From: Acidobacteriota bacterium
GTDB lineage: Bacteria; Acidobacteriota; Blastocatellia; Pyrinomonadales; Pyrinomonadaceae
Direction of reading: 5' to 3'
Assembly (NCBI GenBank): GCA_020853255.1
Contig: JADYZI010000367.1
Location: forward strand, 1 to 5,112
Length of the DNA: 5,112 nt
This document shows, piece after piece, positions 1 to 5,112 of this stretch. Numbering within the stretch: position 1 is the stretch's first letter; every line of letters begins with the position of its first letter. Below the pieces are notes generated by a model. That model had not been told where the DNA came from. It did no database searches and saw nothing but the letters and a program-made list of their open reading frames with translations. A program made the translations under genes and the position numbers.

Positions 1-527
1 CGAACAACGAATTTGTTGATATTCGGATGGCAAATTTTACCTATCCGGATGCGACGCTTGTAAAAGCATCCGATGACGGCACGGTCGAATTTCGCCTGCA
101 GAAGGTCCCGCAGGAAGGAATGCGGGCAGCGGATTTTACCGTCAAAACGCTAGACGGCCGAACAATTCATTCGTCCGAGCTCAAAGGCAAGGTCGTCGTG
201 CTCAATTTCTGGTTCATTGCCTGTCCGGCGTGCCGGGCGATGAAGCCTAAGCTTAATGAGCTTCGAGCAAAGTTCGCTGGTAATGAAAGCGTGGTCTTTC
301 TGGCAATTACCTTTGATCAGGCGAGTGCAGTACGAAAATATCTCGAGAAAGAGCCGTTCACATATGTCCAGGCGACAGATGCCGCATCCGCCCTGGACGA
401 ATTTGTATTCGCGGGCTTTCCGAAGAATATCGTCGTCAGCAAAACCGGCGAGATCGTCTATTGGCGGAGCACCATTAGGGCTTGGGACAAGTTTGAATCG
501 GTGATCCGCGGCGAGTTGGAGCGATGA
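1..527 (+). CDS. Thioredoxin-fold protein, TlpA/ResA/AhpC-TSA type (5'-partial)
   Basis: Probable thiol-disulfide oxidoreductase or peroxiredoxin-like protein. Numbering from the ATG at 27, the segment around residues 34-60 (AADF, then LDG, then KGKVVVLNFWF) is the usual entry into a TlpA/ResA-type thioredoxin fold. It is followed by a CPAC redox motif at residues 66-69 and FPKN at 131-134, which supplies the expected cis-proline (P132) before the last strands (IVVSKTGEIVYW). The frame stays open upstream of the ATG to the window edge, reading NNEFVDIR. No Shine-Dalgarno precedes that ATG, and residues 1-30 read as the continuation of a longer protein. I therefore treat the gene as cut off on the left; a signal peptide, expected for this family, would lie outside the window. 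The stop at 525-527 overlaps the next gene. Fold assignment is firm; the substrate or partner is unknown. Confidence 0.85.
   Translation, partial: NNEFVDIRMANFTYPDATLVKASDDGTVEFRLQKVPQEGMRAADFTVKTLDGRTIHSSELKGKVVVLNFWFIACPACRAMKPKLNELRAKFAGNESVVFLAITFDQASAVRKYLEKEPFTYVQATDAASALDEFVFAGFPKNIVVSKTGEIVYWRSTIRAWDKFESVIRGELER
518..521 (+). promoter_or_regulatory. Ribosome binding site of the zinc-ribbon-like gene
   Basis: A GGAG motif sits inside the last codons of the thioredoxin-fold gene. It lies 5 bases before the ATG at 527 but only 2 bases before the ATG at 524, so it favours the second ATG. Because it lies within the upstream coding sequence, the two genes are probably translationally coupled. 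Confidence 0.5.
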
Positions 528-814
528 TGGACCATTACGTTTGCCCGATCTGTAATACGGCAGGCGAGCGATCGCCGCGTTATCCAAAACAGATCTGCGT
601 TATTTGCGGCCACCGTGCGACAGACAAGGATGGAAGGCTGCTTGATTTCTCGAACGAATCTGTTTCCGGCGGCTATGTGGCGTGGTATCGCGACACACGC
701 GAGCCGTACGAAAGCCATATCTGTTACGTTGACGGCCGCACCTGCTGGGCCGACGAAGCCCACATGGGCGGCATTGTAGTGAGTGTTTATGACGGACATG
801 TCGAAGAAAAATAG
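527..814 (+). CDS. Small zinc-ribbon-like protein of unknown function
   Basis: A 95-residue protein that I do not recognise as a named family. It opens with CPIC (residues 6-9) and has a second CVIC at 24-27 followed by GH. Two CxxC pairs 14 residues apart are typical of a structural zinc-binding ribbon. Two further cysteines (about 66 and 73) and His residues (about 64 and 79) lie in the second half, next to a [10 protein letters not shown] segment. There is no signal peptide or membrane segment, so it is probably cytoplasmic. Two ATG codons stand in tandem at 524 and 527; I chose 527 because the GGAG at 518-521 is better spaced for it. The gene overlaps the upstream stop, and its own end overlaps the possible starts of the nucleotidase gene, which supports a real operon member. 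Binding of a nucleic acid or protein partner is possible but unproven. Confidence 0.7.
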   Translation: MDHYVCPICNTAGERSPRYPKQICVICGHRATDKDGRLLDFSNESVSGGYVAWYRDTREPYESHICYVDGRTCWADEAHMGGIVVSVYDGHVEEK

Positions 815-2381
815 TATTTTGGGCGGCGTGCGATTGAAATGTAAGTATCTGTGGGTTCTTGTAACGCTTCTCTTGTTATCATCGGCCGGCGTTCCGGCTC
901 AGGAAAAGAAGCTGACGGTCCTCTATAGCAATGATCTTCACGCGCATCTTGAGCCGCACATCGTGCCTTGGGTCGATAGAACGCGAAAGGTCGGCGGATT
1001 CGCGAATATCGCAACGCTCGTCAAACGTGAAAAGGCGGCAAATCCGAACACGGTTTATTTTGACGCGGGAGATGCATTTGCTGGCCCATATTTAAGTTCA
1101 TTGACCAAGGGCGAGGCAATCATCGACGCGATGAACTATCTCGGTTTGGATGCCGCCTGCGTAGGTAATCACGAATTCGACTACGGCTGGGAGAATGCTC
1201 TCGAACAGTTTCCGAAAGCGAAGTTTCCGCTACTAAATGGCAATATTTTCATAAAGGGAACGAACAAACTTCACTGGAACAAACCCTACATCATCAAGGA
1301 AGTGAACGGTATCCGCTTGGGGATAATCGGCCTGCACGAGAAGTTCGCATTTTACGACACAATTGCAGCGAAGATGATAAAAGGCGTCGAGGCGAGAGAC
1401 GAAAAAGTTTATCTGCGAAAGTATATAAAGGAACTCAAGCCAAAGACCGACCTCATCATTTTGCTGATCCACCTTGGAATTCCCGGCACACAATCGTCAC
1501 AGGGCGAAAAAGATGTGGTTCGCAATCATAAGCACGATATTGATTTGGCTAAATCTGTTCCTGGTGTTGACCTGATGATCACCGGACATCCGCACAGCGG
1601 AACGCCTGAGCCGTTGATCTCAAACGGCACGATAATCGTCTCTACCGACGCTTATACGATCGAGCTTGGCAAATTGGAGATCACCTACGACAAAAAACTC
1701 GATAAGATCACAGATTACAAGAATCATTTTAAGTATTTATACGATGACGAAGTTGAGGACGATCCTGAAATGGTCGGCGTCATCAACAAATGGAAAGATA
1801 AGCTGAAAGTTATTACGGGAGAAAAAGTTACTACGATCGCCGAACCTTTGACTCGTTCCTACGGAGAGGAATCCGTGATGGGCAATATGGTCGCTGATTC
1901 AATACTCAACGCTCATCCCGAATATGATTTTGCCGTCACGAATAGCGGCGGTTTGCGTCAGGACATCGCGGCCGGGCCGGTAACCGTGGGCGACCTGATC
2001 TCGGCTTTTCCGTTTCCAAATACGATCGTCCAGCTCGAAATGAAAGGCAGCGACATGCGGCAGATCTTCGAACACGGAGCAGGTCTGACAAACGGGATAC
2101 TTCAAGTGTCTAAAGGCGTGGAAGTTGTTTATGACGAAAGTAAACCAATTGGGAAACGTATCGTTAAATGCAATATCAACCGCATGCCGCTCGACGATAA
2201 CAAAACCTATAGGGTTCTGACCTCAAACTTCTTAGCCGATGGTGGCGACGGCTTTCAAGTTTTTAAGAAAGCGCTTTCTTACAAAAATACGGGCGTCGAA
2301 ATGATGCCAGCCATGGTCGAATACCTAAAGAAATTTCAAACCTATCATCCGAAGATCGAAGGCAGAGTGACCAAACAGTAA
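789..2381 (+). CDS. Secreted 5'-nucleotidase / metallophosphatase, UshA-CpdB superfamily
   Basis: Hydrolyses phosphate from nucleotides (possibly also cyclic nucleotides or UDP-sugars) outside the cytoplasm. Numbering from ATG 789: a basic stretch (RLKCKY) and hydrophobic core ([14 protein letters not shown]) form a signal peptide with a plausible cleavage after VPA near residue 37. The N-terminal metallophosphatase domain shows NDLHAH (D49, H51), a GD pair (D95), GNHEFD (N127, H128, D131), a ligand His in LIHLG (H228) and GHPH (H267, H269). Together these are the two-metal site and catalytic His-Asp pair of the family. The C-terminal nucleotidase domain shows NSGGLR (385-390) and GGDGF (485-489), part of the substrate pocket. 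About 530 residues is normal for the family. The start is uncertain: GTG 783, ATG 789, ATG 798, GTG 828 and TTG 834 are all in frame, and the last two give a more compact signal peptide. Exact substrate, and hence a gene name, cannot be fixed from sequence. Confidence 0.93.
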   Translation: MTDMSKKNSILGGVRLKCKYLWVLVTLLLLSSAGVPAQEKKLTVLYSNDLHAHLEPHIVPWVDRTRKVGGFANIATLVKREKAANPNTVYFDAGDAFAGPYLSSLTKGEAIIDAMNYLGLDAACVGNHEFDYGWENALEQFPKAKFPLLNGNIFIKGTNKLHWNKPYIIKEVNGIRLGIIGLHEKFAFYDTIAAKMIKGVEARDEKVYLRKYIKELKPKTDLIILLIHLGIPGTQSSQGEKDVVRNHKHDIDLAKSVPGVDLMITGHPHSGTPEPLISNGTIIVSTDAYTIELGKLEITYDKKLDKITDYKNHFKYLYDDEVEDDPEMVGVINKWKDKLKVITGEKVTTIAEPLTRSYGEESVMGNMVADSILNAHPEYDFAVTNSGGLRQDIAAGPVTVGDLISAFPFPNTIVQLEMKGSDMRQIFEHGAGLTNGILQVSKGVEVVYDESKPIGKRIVKCNINRMPLDDNKTYRVLTSNFLADGGDGFQVFKKALSYKNTGVEMMPAMVEYLKKFQTYHPKIEGRVTKQ

Positions 2382-2391
2382 TAGTCAGAAA

Positions 2392-2886
2392 GTGAAACGA
2401 ACGGCAAAGCCAATAGTATCGATCATTATGGGCAGCAAGAGCGACTGGCCGACGATGGAGCTTGCCGCGCAAACGCTCGACGAGTTCGGTGTCGCGCACG
2501 AAACAAAGATCGTCTCCGCTCACCGTACGCCTGACCTGTTATTCGAATTTGCCAAATCTGCCGAAGGACGCGGTATCGAAGTAATTATCGCCGGAGCCGG
2601 CGGGGCCGCTCATTTGCCCGGAATGTGCGCGTCGCAAACGGTGCTTCCCGTGCTCGGCGTTCCGGTCGAAAGCAAAGCATTAAAAGGCCTCGACTCGCTT
2701 TTATCAATTGCACAAATGCCCGCCGGCATTCCGGTTGGCACTCTCGCCATCGGCCAACCCGGTGCAAAGAATGCAGCGCTGCTTGCGGTATCTATCCTCG
2801 CTAATTCGCGGCCCGAGCTTCGCGGGAAACTGCACAGATTCCGTTCTGCCCAAACCAAAGCGGTGCTCAAGACAAAGCTCAAATGA
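2392..2886 (+). CDS. purE: N5-carboxyaminoimidazole ribonucleotide mutase PurE (class I)
   Basis: Converts N5-CAIR to CAIR in de novo purine synthesis, working directly after PurK; cytoplasmic, and homo-octameric in the known family. The 164-residue protein is of normal length and carries the family signatures in order: [10 protein letters not shown] (13-22), SAHRTP (42-47, with the catalytic His at 44), [12 protein letters not shown] near 67-78, then [13 protein letters not shown] and the [17 protein letters not shown] segment. A partner PurK is present at 4014, which supports the class I mutase role rather than a class II AIR carboxylase. The start is GTG: an in-frame stop at 2368-2370 lies just upstream and no ATG is available before the first conserved strand. 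No convincing Shine-Dalgarno is visible, so translation probably depends on ribosomes finishing the nucleotidase gene 10 bases upstream. Confidence 0.97.
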   Translation: MKRTAKPIVSIIMGSKSDWPTMELAAQTLDEFGVAHETKIVSAHRTPDLLFEFAKSAEGRGIEVIIAGAGGAAHLPGMCASQTVLPVLGVPVESKALKGLDSLLSIAQMPAGIPVGTLAIGQPGAKNAALLAVSILANSRPELRGKLHRFRSAQTKAVLKTKLK

Positions 2887-2902
2887 AACCGGTAATCTGG
2901 GC

Positions 2903-3751
2903 CTATGCCGTCGGGAAACTTCGGATCTGATCGAAACTGTTGATCGGGCCGCGATAGGGACTTGAGCCGAGGAATTGGATTCGGCCGTCAGGATTGAAAT
3001 CGAATACCTCGTATTCCCAGTTACCGATCGGCGTTCCCGCCAGGCGGCGGTTCTCGCTCAACCCGCCTTCCTCATACTGAGGGGCGACCGCCGCGCGGAC
3101 AGTGCAGCCAGACGAGATGGCAAGATCGACGCAAAATCGCAGCCCATCTTGCGAAAAGTCCGGCCGAAAATATGCATTAGGATCTTCCTGGATCGGGTTC
3201 TCTCGCAAAGTGAACCGCCCGCCGTAGTGCGGATGTTTCGCTCGGCCCATGGTCCATTTCGGTTCGCTGAACACTGCCTTCCCGTCGGCTCCTACCGTCC
3301 CTTCCCGCGTAAACCTCATAGCCTTGTCGTACTCACGTGTCCTTCGAAGGCGGAGCGCGCCGTGGTAATCCTCACGGTACCCCATGATGCGATGTTTCGG
3401 CGCCGTGAGCAAATTGCCGTCACCCACCTGCGATGCGACTAGGCATGTGAGCAACTCGATAAGGCCGCCTGGAACGACCGCTTGTCTAACGGCCGCCCCA
3501 AAGGTCCGAACGTTCAGGTTCGAGATCGCTCGCTGGTCCCCTAAATGCAATATCCCGGGATCGCCGTGACAGTGCACTTCCAGACGCACTTTTTTGCCGT
3601 AGCTCGTTGCGAGAACACCGAGTTGATCTAAGGCGGGTTGTAAGCCGTTTGGCCGTTTAACTTCGACCAGGAACTTGCTTTCTGAGTCGTTATAGGCCAC
3701 TGACCCGATAATAATGCTGTTGAAGGGATCCCAAAGGTAGTAAGCATTCAT
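2903..3751 (-). CDS. Uncharacterised protein with a caspase-fold-like (clan CD / DUF4347-like) His-Cys pattern
   Basis: A 282-residue protein that I cannot assign to a named family. It begins MNAYYLWDPFNS with no signal peptide or membrane segment, so it is probably cytoplasmic. A hydrophobic strand VRLEV leads into HCHGDPGILHLG (H62-G63). About 40 residues later GGLIELLTCLVAS places C103 at the end of another hydrophobic strand. A strand ending in His-Gly and a second strand ending in Cys, followed by a VA...G..L stretch, is the layout of clan CD cysteine peptidases and of DUF4347/C80-type domains. This is by eye, and peptidase activity is inference. Residues from about 125 onward (GYREDYHGALRLRR, later GRFTLRENP, GNWEYEVFDFNPDG) form a second, unrecognised region. 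The start is supported by a GGGAGA ribosome binding site 6 bases upstream. The gene converges on purE, with 16 bases between the stops, and diverges from purK. Confidence 0.8.
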   Translation of the reverse strand: MNAYYLWDPFNSIIIGSVAYNDSESKFLVEVKRPNGLQPALDQLGVLATSYGKKVRLEVHCHGDPGILHLGDQRAISNLNVRTFGAAVRQAVVPGGLIELLTCLVASQVGDGNLLTAPKHRIMGYREDYHGALRLRRTREYDKAMRFTREGTVGADGKAVFSEPKWTMGRAKHPHYGGRFTLRENPIQEDPNAYFRPDFSQDGLRFCVDLAISSGCTVRAAVAPQYEEGGLSENRRLAGTPIGNWEYEVFDFNPDGRIQFLGSSPYRGPINSFDQIRSFPTA

Positions 3752-3757
3752 GTCAAG

Positions 3758-3763
3758 TCTCCC
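3758..3763 (-). promoter_or_regulatory. Ribosome binding site of the - strand gene
   Basis: On the - strand this reads GGGAGA, 6 bases before the ATG at 3751. It is the clearest Shine-Dalgarno in the window. It fixes the start and argues that the opposite-strand reading frame is a real gene, not a shadow. Confidence 0.65.
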
Positions 3764-3805
3764 GTTGGGGAATATTGCGTGCTATGCTTACCTCGCAACG
3801 TTCCC

Positions 3806-3817
3806 TTGGTTTACCAA
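3806..3817. repeat. Short inverted repeat TTGGT-tt-ACCAA, possible operator
   Basis: Two perfect 5-base arms are separated by TT. A further ACCAA follows at 3821-3825, so on the - strand the TTGGT half-site appears twice within about 15 bases. The position upstream of the - strand gene would suit a regulator binding site, but a repeat this short can occur by chance. Confidence 0.25.
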
Positions 3818-3897
3818 AGAACCAAAAGGCCCGATTTTCTATAGGTTTGATGGCGGGTGAACGCCTTATTGCGTATCATACCATAGAAACACGTTTT

Positions 3898-3916
3898 CCC
3901 CGGAACAAACCTGGGG
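3898..3916. repeat. GC-rich imperfect hairpin in the intergenic region
   Basis: CCCCGG pairs with CCTGGGG, with one bulged T, across the loop AACAAA. No run of T follows on either strand, so it is not a standard rho-independent terminator. It could be a leader structure of a longer purK transcript or simply a GC-rich patch. Confidence 0.25.
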
Positions 3917-3961
3917 GGCCGGGTCACGCGACGTCCCCGCTTCACAAAAATGTGTGTCAAA

Positions 3962-3991
3962 TTCGCAAGCGCTGGGTGACTCTACTATCAT
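3962..3991 (+). promoter_or_regulatory. purK: Weak candidate sigma-70-like promoter for purK
   Basis: TTCGCA (3962-3967) and TATCAT (3986-3991) are separated by 18 bases and lie just upstream of purK, implying a leader of only about 15 bases. The -10 box is reasonable and the -35 box poor. The opposite-strand gene lies between purE and purK, so purK needs its own promoter somewhere in this region; this is the best match I can see. Confidence 0.25.
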
Positions 3992-4013
3992 CTTCCTTTG
4001 CCGGACCTAATGT

Positions 4014-5112
4014 ATGAAGTCAATTCCGCCAAACTCAACGATCGGTGTTTTTGGAAGCGGCCAGCTTGGACGTATGTTTGCTATTGAGGCACGCAAGATG
4101 GGCTACCGTGTGCACACTTTTTCACCTGACACGGACACACCGACCGGGCAGGTGGCTGATAAGGAAACGACGGCTTCATACGACGACCTTTATGAGGTTA
4201 GGACATTTGCCCAGAGTGTCGATGTGGTGACATTTGAATTTGAGAACGTGCCGGCGGCGACGGTCGAGGCGGCGTCGGAATTTGTCGGGGTCTTTCCGAA
4301 AGGCGAAATATTACATACTACACAGAACCGGCTGCGGGAAAAAACATTTTTGTCATCAAATGGCTTTCCGGTCACGGCGTTCAAGCATATCAAGGTGATA
4401 GACGACCTTTACCGAGCAACAGACGAACTCGGTTTTCCGTGTGTTCTGAAAACCGCCGGGTTCGGTTACGACGGCAAGGGCCAGGTAAAGCTGCAAGCTC
4501 ATCACGACATTGAACCGGCGTTTGCGGCGATGAACGATCAAGCGTCGGTCCTCGAAGCGTTCGTTGATTTTGAAAAGGAAGTCTCGGTTGTTTGCTCCCG
4601 TGGACAAAATGCTGAGTTTGTTCATTACGGCGTTATCGAGAACGATCACGTCAATCACATTCTGGACGTTTCGTTCGCTCCTGCAATTGTCACGGACGCC
4701 GTTCGATCACAGGCGATCGAGATCGCCCGGAGCATAGCCGAAACGCTCGATTACATCGGCACGCTGTGCATTGAGTTTTTTCTCACAAAGGACGAAAAAC
4801 TCCTCGTCAACGAACTGGCGCCCCGGCCGCATAATTCCGGCCACCTCACGTTCGGTCCCTGCGTCACCTCGCAATTCGAACAGCAGGTCCGCGCCGTTTG
4901 CGGCCTTCCGCTTGGTTCGACCGAATTTCATCGCCCGGCCGCAATGGCCAATCTGCTTGGCGATCTTTGGCAAGACGGCGAGCCGAACTGGGCCGCCGCA
5001 CTGGCCGATCCCGCAATAAAGCTTCACCTCTACGGCAAAGCCGAGGCGAAACCCGGCCGCAAAATGGGCCACCTGACCGCCATTGCGGAAACCGCCGAAA
5101 GCGCCGTGGAAA
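4014..5112 (+). CDS. purK: N5-carboxyaminoimidazole ribonucleotide synthase PurK (3'-partial)
   Basis: ATP-grasp enzyme that carboxylates AIR with bicarbonate and ATP to give N5-CAIR, the substrate of PurE; cytoplasmic. Family landmarks appear in order: GSGQLGRM near residue 13 (nucleotide-binding start), VTFEFENVP near 76, VLKTAGFGYDGKGQ (144-157, with the ATP-contacting K146), a FEKEVSVV segment, the metal-binding NE pair (N266, E267) running into APRPHNSGH (269-277), TSQFEQQVRAVCGLPLG, and LHLYGKAEAKPGRKMGH near the end. The frame is open to the right edge after 366 codons. Family proteins are around 360-390 residues, so only a short C-terminal tail is missing. The start is fixed: an in-frame TAA at 4008-4010 lies two codons upstream of the ATG. 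The Shine-Dalgarno is weak. It is separated from purE by an opposite-strand gene. Confidence 0.96.
   Translation, partial: MKSIPPNSTIGVFGSGQLGRMFAIEARKMGYRVHTFSPDTDTPTGQVADKETTASYDDLYEVRTFAQSVDVVTFEFENVPAATVEAASEFVGVFPKGEILHTTQNRLREKTFLSSNGFPVTAFKHIKVIDDLYRATDELGFPCVLKTAGFGYDGKGQVKLQAHHDIEPAFAAMNDQASVLEAFVDFEKEVSVVCSRGQNAEFVHYGVIENDHVNHILDVSFAPAIVTDAVRSQAIEIARSIAETLDYIGTLCIEFFLTKDEKLLVNELAPRPHNSGHLTFGPCVTSQFEQQVRAVCGLPLGSTEFHRPAAMANLLGDLWQDGEPNWAAALADPAIKLHLYGKAEAKPGRKMGHLTAIAETAESAVE

Larger units (their letters stand above)
3752..4013. other. Divergent intergenic region between the - strand gene and purK
   Basis: This 262-base region must hold the start signals for both flanking genes, which point away from each other. 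A + strand open frame (3775-4017) crosses it, but its product looks like no protein and lacks a ribosome binding site, so I treat the region as non-coding. It contains a short inverted repeat (3806-3817), a small GGCG/CGCC stem-loop (3852-3865) and a GC-rich imperfect hairpin (3898-3916). Promoter candidates on both strands are weak. I see no tRNA and no recognisable riboswitch; a purine riboswitch or PurR operator before purK was considered but no match is apparent. Confidence 0.6.

Noticed and set aside
2881..2910. Shared terminator between the convergent purE and - strand gene
   Set aside because: Only 16 bases lie between the stops. I find no stable stem and no T-run on either strand.
2975..3442. 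Long + strand open frame opposite the - strand gene
   Set aside because: The product is Arg-rich and has no recognisable motif. The antisense frame has a strong ribosome binding site and a patterned, protein-like sequence, so this is its shadow.
3771..3798. Promoter for the - strand gene (TTGCGA / AATATT, 16-base spacer)
   Set aside because: The predicted transcription start would fall almost on the ribosome binding site, and the boxes match consensus poorly; not strong enough to annotate.
3898..3920. Rho-independent terminator
   Set aside because: The hairpin has a bulge and is followed by GC-rich sequence rather than T residues on both strands; only an unexplained hairpin is claimed.
2903..4013. 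Insertion sequence or transposon between purE and purK
   Set aside because: No transposase-like protein, no terminal inverted repeats and no flanking duplication are visible.
3775..4017. 80-residue + strand open frame filling the intergenic region
   Set aside because: No ribosome binding site, a low-information product, and it overlaps the purK start out of frame.
4707..5072. Long - strand open frame opposite purK
   Set aside because: It is antisense to the most conserved part of purK (NE-APRPHNSGH region) and has no protein-like features of its own.

Overview
The window reads as ordinary chromosomal DNA from a bacterium of intermediate GC content. The genes are densely packed, and the proteins resemble those of Gram-negative soil lineages: a secreted UshA-type nucleotidase, a TlpA/ResA-type thioredoxin-fold protein, and the two-protein PurE/PurK route for AIR carboxylation. 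The style of the proteins suggests Acidobacteriota (Blastocatellia-like). That is an impression from reading, not a demonstrated assignment.

Layout. Positions 1-2886 hold four genes on the + strand that look like one transcription unit. They are the 3' part of a thioredoxin-fold gene (cut by the left edge), a small Cys-rich zinc-ribbon-like protein of unknown function, a secreted 5'-nucleotidase/metallophosphatase (UshA/CpdB superfamily), and purE. The first two joints are overlaps, and only 10 bases separate the nucleotidase stop from the purE GTG start. Translational coupling is therefore likely along the set. Positions 2903-3751 hold one - strand gene, convergent with purE, whose product I cannot assign to a named protein. 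Its N-terminal half carries a His-Gly...Cys pattern resembling caspase-fold (clan CD / DUF4347-like) domains. Positions 3752-4013 are a 262-base divergent intergenic region with small inverted repeats and weak promoter candidates. From 4014 to the right edge runs purK, nearly complete but cut off at its 3' end.

How the genes relate. PurK makes N5-CAIR from AIR, ATP and bicarbonate, and PurE converts N5-CAIR to CAIR, so these are consecutive steps of de novo purine synthesis. The nucleotidase just before purE would release nucleosides and phosphate outside the cytoplasm, a loose nucleotide theme. The feature most worth a second look is that purE and purK, usually adjacent, are separated here by about 1.1 kb containing the opposite-strand caspase-fold-like gene. 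I see no tRNA, rRNA, CRISPR array, insertion sequence or clear rho-independent terminator.
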